Of a stretch of 64,000 nt of DNA, positions 17,855 to 24,890 are shown piece after piece. The stretch comes from CAMCHP01 sp036835325 (GTDB taxonomy: Bacteria; Bacteroidota; Bacteroidia; Flavobacteriales_D; Sanyastnellaceae), in the NCBI GenBank assembly GCA_036835325.1, contig DAITMF010000001.1, forward strand, positions 1-64,000, in the 5' to 3' direction. How positions within the stretch are numbered: the first letter of the stretch is position 1; each line of letters begins with the position of its first letter. The notes beneath the pieces were generated by a model, which did not search any database, was not told the origin of the DNA, and saw only the letters and a program-made list of their open reading frames with translations. A program made the position numbers and the translations under genes.

Positions 17855-17887
17855 TTGCGCAGTTGGTCGATTTTTTTTATACCTTTG
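17855..17887 (+). promoter_or_regulatory. promoter of the MauG-like gene
   Basis: TTG at 17855-17857, a 22-base spacer and TACCTTTG at 17880-17887 match the Bacteroidota vegetative promoter. The spacer is slightly long; a second TTG at 17863-17865 would be too close. The ATG follows at 17924. Confidence 0.6.
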
Positions 17888-17923
17888 TCGTAACAACTAA
17901 CACCTGATCTAATAAACTTAATC

Positions 17924-19291
17924 ATGCAACGACCAAATTACCTTGTGGTGGCGCTCATTGCGGTGGTTTCTATGTCCTTCGCAGGATGTAAGAAAAACCG
18001 CATTGATGATTTGCCCGACTCGGCGACGCGGAACTACGACGCCGAACTGCGCCAACTTTTAGAGGCACAAAGCAACGGTGCCGGGCTTTCGTTTTACACC
18101 ATGCCCGAGAGCAACCAGTTCAACTTGATTCCGCAAGACCCGCTTAACCCGCTGAACTCAGCCAAAGTGCAATTGGGCCGTATGCTTTTTCATGAAGCCG
18201 GATTGGGATTGGACGCTCGCATTCCCGAAGAGGGCGCGCTGACCTATACATGTGCTTCGTGCCATTTTGCTTCGGCCGGTTTCCAAGCCAACCGCGCTCA
18301 AGGCATCGGCGAAGGTGGTTTAGGCTTTGGCATCAACGGTGAAGGACGCAATCCGCACCCTGCCTACCCGCTCGACAGCATTGATGTACAGCCCATTCGT
18401 ACGCCCACAGCCATGAACGGCGCGTGGCAAGAACTTATGCTTTGGGGAGGTCAACTTGGTGCCGTTGGCGCCAACGAAGGCACCGAAGACCGTTGGGCAA
18501 TGGGAACACCCATTTTCAACAACTTTTTTGGTCACCACGGCCTCGAGACACAAGCCATCGCCGGGATGACCGTGCACCGTCAGTTCTTAGACGAAGAGGT
18601 GTGCGAACAATATCCTATGTACGAAGACCTATTCGATCTTGCTTTCCCGGAGTGGCCCACCACCACACGCTATTCAAACCGCACTGCCGGTATGGCTATC
18701 GCGGCGTATGAGCGCACTGTGATGAGCAACAAAGCGCCTTGGCAAGAATACCTGAAAGGCAACACGTCTGCGCTCAGCGAAAGCGAGAAACGCGGTGCCG
18801 TGCTTTTCTTTAGCAAAGCCGAATGTTCGAGCTGCCACACCGGTCCGGCAATGAACAGCATGACCTTCCACGGCTACGGCATGAACGACCTAAACGGTGC
18901 AGGCATCATCAACGGCGCAACCGACGACAAAGGCCGCGGCACCTTCACTGCGAACCCCGAAGACAACTACAAATTCAAAACGCCACAGCTCTACAACCTG
19001 ACCGACTCGCCATTCCTTGGCCACGGCAGTTCGTTCCGCAGTGTGCGCGAAGTGGTGGAGTACAAAAACAATGGTGTTCCTCAGAATCCAAACGTGCCTG
19101 AATCGCAGTTGGCTGAGCAATTCAGTCCGCTTGGTTTGACTGAGCAGGAAATTACCGACTTGGTCAACTTCATTGAAAACGCACTGTACGACCCGTACCT
19201 TTCACGTTACGAACCGCAGACCCTGCCTTCAGGCTTTTGCTTCCCGAACAACGACGTGATGTCGCAGATTGATCAAGGCTGCGTGAACTAA
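17924..19291 (+). CDS. di-heme cytochrome c peroxidase / MauG-family lipoprotein
   Basis: A 455-residue lipoprotein. The signal peptide ends in the lipobox Phe-Ala-Gly-Cys near residue 22. Two CXXCH c-heme sites are visible: CASCH (near residue 110) and CSSCH (near 304). The fold and the LGRMLFHEAGLG-type N-terminal segment match the bacterial CCP/MauG family, which reduces peroxide or oxidises protein or small substrates in the periplasm. The C-terminal segment EQEITDLVNFIENALYD is typical of Bacteroidota members. It has its own promoter and a strong bidirectional terminator. MauG-type and classical peroxidase activities cannot be told apart here. Confidence 0.9.
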   Translation: MQRPNYLVVALIAVVSMSFAGCKKNRIDDLPDSATRNYDAELRQLLEAQSNGAGLSFYTMPESNQFNLIPQDPLNPLNSAKVQLGRMLFHEAGLGLDARIPEEGALTYTCASCHFASAGFQANRAQGIGEGGLGFGINGEGRNPHPAYPLDSIDVQPIRTPTAMNGAWQELMLWGGQLGAVGANEGTEDRWAMGTPIFNNFFGHHGLETQAIAGMTVHRQFLDEEVCEQYPMYEDLFDLAFPEWPTTTRYSNRTAGMAIAAYERTVMSNKAPWQEYLKGNTSALSESEKRGAVLFFSKAECSSCHTGPAMNSMTFHGYGMNDLNGAGIINGATDDKGRGTFTANPEDNYKFKTPQLYNLTDSPFLGHGSSFRSVREVVEYKNNGVPQNPNVPESQLAEQFSPLGLTEQEITDLVNFIENALYDPYLSRYEPQTLPSGFCFPNNDVMSQIDQGCVN

Positions 19292-19310
19292 GCGGTTCAT
19301 CAACACATTA

Positions 19311-19346
19311 AAAAGGCCTTACCGGTGTGGTAAGGCCTTTTTGTTT
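19311..19346. terminator. bidirectional terminator between MauG-like gene and hppD
   Basis: A perfect 13-base stem, AAAAGGCCTTACC with its complement, and a five-base loop GGTGT. T runs appear on both strands, so it can end both convergent genes. Confidence 0.92.
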
Positions 19347-19360
19347 TTCTAGTGTTCTAC

Positions 19361-20500
19361 TTACAGCGTGCCGCGGCTCTCTTGCTCGCGTTCAATGGCC
19401 TCGAACAGGGCTTTGAAATTGCCTTTGCCAAACGACTTCGCGCCCTTGCGCTGAATGATCTCGAAGAACATCGTGGGGCGGTCAAGCACGGGTTTGGTGA
19501 AAAGTTGCAAGAGGTAGCCCTCGTCGTCGCGGTCAATCAAAATGCCGAGCTCGGCAAGTGGCGCGAGGTCTTCATCAATCTGGCCTACGCGGTCAAGCAC
19601 GGTTTCATAATAGGTCGCCGGAACCCGCAAGAACTCAACACCGCGGTTGTTAAGCTGCTTCACGGTTTCGATGATGTTGTCGGTGGCAACAGCGATGTGC
19701 TGAACACCTGCGCCGTTGTAAAAGTCGATGTACTCTTCGATTTGCGACTTCTTGCGGCCTTCTGCCGGTTCGTTGATGGGGAACTTGATGCGGCCATTGC
19801 CGTTGCTCATCACCTTCGACATCAGCGCGGTGTACTCGGTTGAAATGTCTTTGTCGTCAAAGCTCACGAGCTGTGCAAAGCCCATCACCTTGGCGTAAAA
19901 CTCAACCCATTTGTTCATTTCGTTCCAGCCGACGTTGCCCACCATGTGGTCAATGAACTTGAGGCCAACTTCTGACGGACGGTACTCGGGGTTCCAAGCG
20001 CGGTATCCGGGCAGGAAGAGTCCGTTGTAGGCGCCGCGCTCAACAAACACGTGCACGGTTTCACCGTAGGTATGGATGCCGCTCAGCACCACATGGCCGT
20101 GCTCGTCTTCGTGTTTCACGGGCGCCATGTACGACTCGGCGCCGCGCTTCACGGTTTCGTTGTACGATTTGGTGGCGTCGTCAACCCACAGGGCCACCAC
20201 CTTCACGCCGTCGCCGTGCTTGTTGATGTGGTCATTGATGGGCCCTCCCGCACCAAGCGGTGAGGTCAGCACCAAGGTGATTTTGTCTTGGCGCAGCACG
20301 TACGATGTACGGTCTTTCACGCCCGTTTCGAGTCCGGCGTACGCCAGCGGCTGGTAACCCCACGCGGTTTGGTAATAGTGCGCCGCCTGCTTGGCGTTGC
20401 CTACATAGAGTTCAACGTAATCGGTTCCGAGCAAGGGCAGAAAGTCTTCGGCCTCGGGAACAATCTTCTCCAGTTGGAGCGATGAGTTATCGGTAATCAT
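19361..20500 (-). CDS. hppD: 4-hydroxyphenylpyruvate dioxygenase
   Basis: Converts 4-hydroxyphenylpyruvate to homogentisate in tyrosine degradation. The protein has 379 residues from the ATG at 20500. Iron ligands can be placed at H185 (DHMVGNV), H268 (VQHIAVATDNI) and E347 (FFEIIQRKG). The two vicinal-oxygen-chelate halves and the conserved C-terminal FGKGNFKALFEAIE are present. Upstream hmgA, the next enzyme of the pathway, is separated by 32 bases holding a CTCATCCATCC plus A-tract motif just before this start, so the two genes are probably one operon. Fumarylacetoacetase is not in the window. Confidence 0.96.
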   Translation of the reverse strand: MITDNSSLQLEKIVPEAEDFLPLLGTDYVELYVGNAKQAAHYYQTAWGYQPLAYAGLETGVKDRTSYVLRQDKITLVLTSPLGAGGPINDHINKHGDGVKVVALWVDDATKSYNETVKRGAESYMAPVKHEDEHGHVVLSGIHTYGETVHVFVERGAYNGLFLPGYRAWNPEYRPSEVGLKFIDHMVGNVGWNEMNKWVEFYAKVMGFAQLVSFDDKDISTEYTALMSKVMSNGNGRIKFPINEPAEGRKKSQIEEYIDFYNGAGVQHIAVATDNIIETVKQLNNRGVEFLRVPATYYETVLDRVGQIDEDLAPLAELGILIDRDDEGYLLQLFTKPVLDRPTMFFEIIQRKGAKSFGKGNFKALFEAIEREQESRGTL

Positions 20501-20504
20501 GGTG

Positions 20505-20525
20505 TTCTTTTTTTGGATGGATGAG
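20505..20525 (-). repeat. CTCATCCATCC plus A-tract motif before hppD
   Basis: On the minus strand CTCATCCATCC is followed by AAAAAAAGAA, then CACC and the hppD ATG. It fills the gap between hmgA and hppD. The A-tract may aid ribosome binding. Confidence 0.7.
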
Positions 20526-20532
20526 GATGCGA

Positions 20533-21690
20533 TCACTCAATCCACGATTTGTGGTATCCGGGGTTTTCGATTTCGAGCGCTTGCTCAGTGACCATGAGCG
20601 GACGGAAGGTATCAACCATCACGGCCAACTCGTGGGTGTCTTTCTTGCCGATGCTGCGCTCGTAAGCGCCCGGGTGCGGCCCGTGCGGGATACCCGCAGG
20701 GTGCAGCGTAATCATGCCCCGACCGATGTTGTTGCGGCTCATGAAGTCGCCATCAACGTAGTACAGCACCTCATCGCTGTCGATGTTGCTGTGGTTGTAC
20801 GGCGCGGGAATCGCCTGCGGATGGTAGTCGTACAAGCGCGGACAGAAGCTGCAAATCACAAACGCATCGGTCTCAAAAGTTTGGTGCACCGGTGGTGGCT
20901 GGTGCACACGGCCGGTGATCGGCTCGAAGTCGTGAATCGAGAAAGCGTAGGGGTAGTTGTAACCGTCCCAGCCCACCACATCAAACGGGTGGGTCACGTA
21001 CACCAGGTGGTGCAGCATGTTCTCTTTGCGCACCTTCATCACAAACTCACCCGTTTCATCGTGGGTTTCGAGTTCATGCGGCGGACGAATATCACGCTCG
21101 CAAAACGGCGAGTGCTCGAGCAACTGGCCGAAGTGGTTGCGGTAGCGCTTCGGTGTGTACACCGGATGCCGCGAGCTCGTGATGAACAGGCGGTTGTCGG
21201 GCGTATCGAAGTGGATTTGGTAAATCATGCCACGCGGCACCACGAGGTAGTCGCCGTAGCTGAAGGTGATGTTGCCCAGCAGGGTGCGCAGGGTTCCTGA
21301 GCCCTCGTGGATGAAAATCACCTCGTCGCTGTCGGCGTTTTTGTAGAAGTAGTCGGTCATCGACTTGCGCGGAGCAGCGAGTTCAATGTCGACATCGCTG
21401 TTCACGAGCACCGGCACACGGCTCTCGAGGTAATCGTCTTTCGGAGGCACTGAGAAGCCATTGAGGTTCAGCGCCTTCATGTTCTTGGCGACCGCTATGC
21501 GCGGCGTCATATCTACCGATTCGCCCACCTCTTTTACCGCGGTAGGCGGGTGTACGTGGTACAGCAGCGATGACATCCCGGCGAAGCCGATGGTACCGAA
21601 CAATTGCTCTTGGTACAGCTTGCCGTTGTCTTGCCTGAACTGCGTATGGCGTTTATGGGGGAATTTCCCGAGTTTATGGTAAAACGGCAT
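20533..21690 (-). CDS. hmgA: homogentisate 1,2-dioxygenase
   Basis: Opens the homogentisate ring to maleylacetoacetate. The protein has 385 residues, slightly short against the 430-residue human or pseudomonad form but normal for Bacteroidota. Recognised regions are DEVIFIHEGSGTLRT, the cupin strand DYLVVPRGMIYQI, YVTHPFDVVGWDGYNYPYAF, and the metal-site region PAPYNHSNIDSDEVLYYVDG followed by PAGIPHGPHPGAYE, which supplies His and Glu ligands. The ATG at 21690 follows the motif at 21694-21720. It is first of hmgA-hppD. A possible 18-codon leader ORF lies upstream. Confidence 0.95.
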   Translation of the reverse strand: MPFYHKLGKFPHKRHTQFRQDNGKLYQEQLFGTIGFAGMSSLLYHVHPPTAVKEVGESVDMTPRIAVAKNMKALNLNGFSVPPKDDYLESRVPVLVNSDVDIELAAPRKSMTDYFYKNADSDEVIFIHEGSGTLRTLLGNITFSYGDYLVVPRGMIYQIHFDTPDNRLFITSSRHPVYTPKRYRNHFGQLLEHSPFCERDIRPPHELETHDETGEFVMKVRKENMLHHLVYVTHPFDVVGWDGYNYPYAFSIHDFEPITGRVHQPPPVHQTFETDAFVICSFCPRLYDYHPQAIPAPYNHSNIDSDEVLYYVDGDFMSRNNIGRGMITLHPAGIPHGPHPGAYERSIGKKDTHELAVMVDTFRPLMVTEQALEIENPGYHKSWIE

Positions 21691-21693
21691 GGG

Positions 21694-21720
21694 GTTCTTT
21701 TTTTTGGTTGGATGGATGAG
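21694..21720 (-). repeat. CTCATCCATCC plus A-tract motif before hmgA
   Basis: On the minus strand CTCATCCATCC, then AACC, AAAAAAAAGAA and CCCC lead into the hmgA ATG. It is the same layout as before hppD and ridA. Confidence 0.7.
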
Positions 21721-21766
21721 AAGGGTACTCAACGCGAGCACCTGCACCGGTTAATCGACGGTGGGC

Positions 21767-21823
21767 TCACTCTGGATTGCGCTTCAGGCGACGCTTGGGG
21801 TTAGTCTGCCGAATCTTCTGCAT
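21767..21823 (-). CDS. possible 18-residue basic leader peptide upstream of hmgA
   Basis: An ATG-started ORF of 18 codons, MQKIRQTNPKRRLKRNPE, with eight Lys/Arg. It starts four bases after a TAAATTTG -7 box on the same strand and ends 76 bases before hmgA. It could be a translated leader or a chance ORF. No family is recognised and there are no Tyr or Phe codons of the sort expected in a classical attenuator for this pathway. Confidence 0.25.
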   Translation of the reverse strand: MQKIRQTNPKRRLKRNPE

Positions 21824-21827
21824 GGTT

Positions 21828-21835
21828 CAAATTTA
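21828..21835 (-). promoter_or_regulatory. -7 box TAAATTTG for hmgA
   Basis: It is a full match to TAnnTTTG on the minus strand. The -33 region reads TTAAC rather than TTG. It would start the hmgA-hppD transcript with a leader of about 135 bases. Confidence 0.45.
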
Positions 21836-21917
21836 CGAAATGCCGCGAAGCGGTTAACGGCCTAAAGGTGAGATTTGTCAGTCGGCGGCTCGCCGCGAAA
21901 CTGCAGCAAAACTGAAA

Positions 21918-21973
21918 ATTAGTCCGGTTGATCGGGCCAATTCACGTAAATTAATCCGGTTGACCGGACTAAT
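21918..21973. promoter_or_regulatory. two tandem operator-like palindromes (ATTAnTCCGG-TTGA-CCGGAnTAAT type)
   Basis: The site at 21950-21973 is ATTAATCCGG, TTGA, CCGGACTAAT, with nine of ten arm bases paired. The site at 21918-21941 is a weaker copy (ATTAGTCCGG, TTGA, TCGGGCCAAT; seven of ten). Their centres are 32 bases apart, about three helical turns, so dimers would bind the same face. The form suits a TetR- or MarR-type repressor. No such regulator is encoded nearby. It lies between hmgA and the Kelch gene and could control either. Confidence 0.55.
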
Positions 21974-22104
21974 TTTCATTTTTTACCCTTTAGGTGCGTC
22001 TGAGCACCGGCCCAACGCATCCGTACTTTTACGTGAAATCGCTGCCCCGCATCGCTCAACACTTGCATTTCACTACATTGTCAACGCAAACACATCCATT
22101 TACT

Positions 22105-23508
22105 ATGAAAACGATCATCCCCTTCACCGCCATCTTCTTCGTTGTTCTCTCAGTTTCGACGCAAAGGACCACCGCTCAAGAGATTAGCTACATGAACGAG
22201 TACCGCGAAAGCCATGGTTCGGCTATTTTGTATTTACCCGATAACCTGCCGGGTGTTCTCGCCTGTGGCGGATGGACCGGCGAAGAGGTGACTGCATCTG
22301 CCGAATTTATGTCTCCGTTGTCCAATGAGTGGGTTCCTATGCCCGACATGCTCACTCCACGTATGGATTTCGCAATGGCGAGCATTCTCGGAGAATCTAA
22401 GGTGATTGTTGCCGGCGGCTACGACGGAATCGGTCCGCTCTCGCTGGCCTCAACCGAGATTTTCGACCCTCAAACCAACGAATGGACTCCCGGTCCGGAT
22501 CTAAGCGTTGGTCGCTCGTTTCTTCGTGTAACTGAACTTGCCAACGGCCGATTGCTGTTTACCGGTGGCTACGACGGGAATGAACAGGTCGCCGCCGTTG
22601 ATCTGTATGACCCTTATACCAACACTATGACCGCGATGGCACCTATGAACTTCGCACGTAGCTCGCACACAGCAACCTCCTTTTACATAGACTGGAACAA
22701 TACGAATGTTTTGGTGGTCGGAGGATTCAATCCGGAGTTCGGTTTCCAAATGAATCAATGCGAAGGATACGAGGTGGAGACCGATACGTGGACCGTGATC
22801 GCCCCACTGAACACCGGCCGTGACAACCATGCTGCACTTCGAGTCGAAGGTTTGTTCTACGTCACGGGCGGCCGCGTCTACGACCCCGTACTCGACCACT
22901 TTGTGGGACTGGCTGAAGCCGAAATCTACGACCTAGACCAGGACACGTGGACCACTGTTTCGCTGCCATCGGCCATGAGCTACCACCACATGTGGTACAA
23001 GGACCCGCCGTCGAACGATGACCATATCATGGTCCTTGGTGGTGCCAACCATACCGGAATAGGCGTTGAAACCACCTACGACCCTCCATTTCGTTGGGAA
23101 CTCCCGGAAACCATGACGCCTACCACTGGAACGGAATACGAAAACCGTCTACGAAGCAGCTCGTGTAGCGGTGATTTTGTTACCCTTGGTTCATTCCACG
23201 GCATCGTTGTTTCCGGCGGGGATCAAAACGGTGTGGGCACTTCGGAGGCATGGGGCTGGACGGTTGGAAATGTGCCTGACAATGCCCTACCCCGCAACGG
23301 CCTTTTCCCCAACCCGGCGGTTGACCGCATGCGCATCACCGGTGAGCGCTTCGAACGCTGGGAGGTCATCGATGCCAACGGCAAAATCGTGGGTGCCGGC
23401 AATGAGTGGTACGTAGAAGTCGCCCACCTCGCAGCAGGCAGGTACAACCTCACCATCTACACCGACGGCACTGCAAATACCTACGGCTTTGTTAAGGTGG
23501 GTCGGTAA
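22105..23508 (+). CDS. secreted Kelch-repeat protein with T9SS type A sorting domain
   Basis: A secreted protein of 467 residues. The signal peptide (1-24, ending Thr-Thr-Ala-Gln) is followed by about five Kelch-type blades (about 30-370); typical repeats contain VAGGYDG...STEIFDPQTNEWTPGP and LLFTGGYDG...VDLYDPYTNTM. The C-terminal 75 residues have the type A sorting pattern (LFPNPAVDRMRITG, then EVIDANGKIVG, ending YGFVKVGR). T9SS would carry it across the outer membrane and attach it to the surface or release it. An in-frame start 37 codons upstream lacks a signal peptide. It has its own terminator. The binding partner is unknown. Confidence 0.87.
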   Translation: MKTIIPFTAIFFVVLSVSTQRTTAQEISYMNEYRESHGSAILYLPDNLPGVLACGGWTGEEVTASAEFMSPLSNEWVPMPDMLTPRMDFAMASILGESKVIVAGGYDGIGPLSLASTEIFDPQTNEWTPGPDLSVGRSFLRVTELANGRLLFTGGYDGNEQVAAVDLYDPYTNTMTAMAPMNFARSSHTATSFYIDWNNTNVLVVGGFNPEFGFQMNQCEGYEVETDTWTVIAPLNTGRDNHAALRVEGLFYVTGGRVYDPVLDHFVGLAEAEIYDLDQDTWTTVSLPSAMSYHHMWYKDPPSNDDHIMVLGGANHTGIGVETTYDPPFRWELPETMTPTTGTEYENRLRSSSCSGDFVTLGSFHGIVVSGGDQNGVGTSEAWGWTVGNVPDNALPRNGLFPNPAVDRMRITGERFERWEVIDANGKIVGAGNEWYVEVAHLAAGRYNLTIYTDGTANTYGFVKVGR

Positions 23509-23544
23509 GTTGGCTGCTTGTTGGATTCACCCGAGCGAAAACCA

Positions 23545-23584
23545 GTGATTTTTGGAGTCTATTCCCAAAATCACCCCCTTTTTT
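23545..23584 (+). terminator. terminator after the Kelch gene
   Basis: The stem GTGATTTT with a further GG pairs to CCCAAAATCAC (one mismatch), loop of seven to eight bases, then CCCC and TTTTTT. Confidence 0.7.
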
Positions 23585-23726
23585 GCGAATTGACTCGGAT
23601 TTCTTTGTGTTTGCGAGGTGCCAACTTCAGAGCAGCGAATCGCGAAAATTTATTTCACGAATTGGCGCGCTGGCAAACAGGTTCTCAACTGTTCCGGTAA
23701 GGCTGTGTTCTCTCGTAGCTGCCGTG

Positions 23727-24449
23727 TCATACCCCCAGTTGCCGCATGACCTCGCTGCGCTTGCGCGACGACACCGGAATTTCACTGCCGTCGCTCAGCT
23801 TGAGGTAGCCGCCATCGCTTTTCACAAACGAGCGAATGAACTGCTCGTTCACCAAATGCGACTGGTGCACGCGAATGAACCCATCGCGGCTCAACAGGTC
23901 GTCAAACTCTTTCAAGGTGCGGGTGATGAGAATCTGCTCGCCGTTCTTTAAATGGAATAAGGTGTATGCCCCCGACGACTCCAAGCGCACAATGTCGTCG
24001 ATGGCAACGCGGTCAATCTTCTCTTGTGAATTGAGGGCGATGCGGCGCGGTCCGCTCCCCAGGTTCGAGCGCAGCAACTCAAGCCGTGCGCTGCTCATGT
24101 GTGCAGCACGGTCAACGGCTTCTTTCAATTGTTCGCAGTCAACCGGCTTGAGCAAGTAATCAACCGCCGAATAGCGGAAGGCCCGCACGGCATGGTCGTT
24201 GCTCGAGGTGGTAAAGATCACCGCGAAGTTGACCTCTCCAATGATCTCGAGCAAATCAAAACCGTCGCCATCGTTCATGTGGATGTCGAGAAACACAATG
24301 TCGGGCTTGAGCTCGCGGATTTTTCGCGCTCCGCTCACAACGCCATCGGCCTCGCCCACGACTTCCACATCCGGACAGTAATCTTCGAGGTCTTTGAGCA
24401 AGCTGATGCGTGCGTTGGCAATGTCGTCAATGATCAGGGCGCGTTTCAT
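23727..24449 (-). CDS. LytTR-family response regulator
   Basis: A 240-residue two-domain regulator. The receiver domain (about 1-120) has the acidic pair in IIDD, the phospho-acceptor Asp in VFLDIHMNDGDGF and the conserved Lys in LLKPVD. The LytTR DNA-binding domain (about 138-238) contains IVRLESSGAYTLFHLKNG and FIRVHQSHLVN. No LytS-type histidine kinase is adjacent, so it is an orphan here. LytTR proteins in Bacteroidota often regulate envelope functions; the target is not known. A TACCTTAG box lies 16 bases before the ATG. Confidence 0.93.
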   Translation of the reverse strand: MKRALIIDDIANARISLLKDLEDYCPDVEVVGEADGVVSGARKIRELKPDIVFLDIHMNDGDGFDLLEIIGEVNFAVIFTTSSNDHAVRAFRYSAVDYLLKPVDCEQLKEAVDRAAHMSSARLELLRSNLGSGPRRIALNSQEKIDRVAIDDIVRLESSGAYTLFHLKNGEQILITRTLKEFDDLLSRDGFIRVHQSHLVNEQFIRSFVKSDGGYLKLSDGSEIPVSSRKRSEVMRQLGV

Positions 24450-24465
24450 GGTACAAGCTTTGCTG

Positions 24466-24473
24466 CTAAGGTA
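24466..24473 (-). promoter_or_regulatory. -7 box TACCTTAG for the LytTR gene
   Basis: On the minus strand it ends 16 bases before the ATG at 24449. The last base differs from consensus. Confidence 0.4.
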
Positions 24474-24555
24474 AGAAGAGCCCTTTGCTTGGGGCGTACG
24501 AACGTGGAAGTGCGGCTACTTTGCAACTATCCGCCCGCGAGGGCGAAAAAACCGC

Positions 24556-24583
24556 AAAAAAAAGGAGCTCACTGCTCCCTTTC
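24556..24583 (-). terminator. strong minus-strand terminator
   Basis: GGAGC, loop AGTGA, GCTCC, then TTTTTTTT on the minus strand. It lies about 310 bases past the M1 peptidase stop and 90 bases past the small ORF at 24675-24785, so it is either a distant end of the peptidase transcript or the end of a small gene. Confidence 0.8.
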
Positions 24584-24674
24584 TTGCTTTGTGCAACGCT
24601 TGATTCACCCATTGCGTGCTGTTGCGGCCCGTGGCGCGCCTATCGTTTCTTCTCGTTGGTGGTGGCAACCTGCA

Positions 24675-24785
24675 TTAGAGGTCGCTGAAAATCCAGATGC
24701 GTGATACGCTGGACTGAAACACATTGATCGCTTTCATAACATACAGTTTTAGAGGTACTTCGAAACAAATTGACCCGAAAGCCAT
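24675..24785 (-). CDS. possible 36-residue small protein
   Basis: The ATG at 24785 opens 36 codons, beginning MAFGSICFEVPLKLYV and ending SRIWIFSDL. It is flanked by a TTG-N18-TAATTTCA promoter whose -7 box ends three bases before the ATG, and by the terminator at 24556-24583. The product is hydrophobic with one Cys and resembles no family I know. The promoter and terminator make it more than a random ORF, but the product could equally be an untranslated RNA. Confidence 0.3.
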   Translation of the reverse strand: MAFGSICFEVPLKLYVMKAINVFQSSVSRIWIFSDL

Positions 24786-24788
24786 GCT

Positions 24789-24817
24789 TGAAATTACCTC
24801 TACGCTACTGCATACAA
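24789..24817 (-). promoter_or_regulatory. promoter TTG-N18-TAATTTCA for the small unit
   Basis: TTG at 24815-24817, exactly 18 bases, then TAATTTCA at 24789-24796, all on the minus strand. The -33 element falls in the short T run of the preceding hairpin. Confidence 0.5.
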
Positions 24818-24838
24818 AAGGGCCGTTTTGGGAACGGC
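24816..24838 (-). terminator. weak terminator-like hairpin after M1 peptidase gene
   Basis: GCCGTT, loop CCCAA, AACGGC, then CCTTTTG on the minus strand, starting about 50 bases after the stop at 24891. The T run is short, so termination may be partial. Confidence 0.45.
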
Positions 24839-24890
24839 ACCGAATGCGACCGTTTTGTGAAGCCAAGGTTCACGAACGGAAACCTACGTG

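Larger units (their letters stand above)
21691..22104. other. 414-base intergenic region upstream of hmgA and the Kelch gene
   Basis: It holds the CATCCATCC motif (21694-21720), a possible leader ORF (21767-21823), a minus-strand -7 box (21828-21835) and two operator-like palindromes (21918-21973). A possible -7 box TACATTGT for the Kelch gene lies near 22074. No further gene is visible. Confidence 0.6.
24450..24890. other. 441-base intergenic region with a possible small transcription unit
   Basis: On the minus strand it contains a good promoter (24789-24817), a 36-codon ORF (24675-24785) and a strong terminator (24556-24583). The 3' end also carries a weak hairpin that may end the M1 peptidase transcript. 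Other short ORFs in either direction look random. Confidence 0.5.

Noticed and set aside
20521..21300. Plus-strand open frame opposite hmgA
   Set aside because: It lies wholly within hmgA, has antisense composition and no recognisable domain.
24485..24688. Plus-strand ORF of 67 codons in the gap upstream of the LytTR gene
   Set aside because: No promoter, weak start context, and it runs across the minus-strand terminator hairpin; the opposite strand has the better-supported unit.
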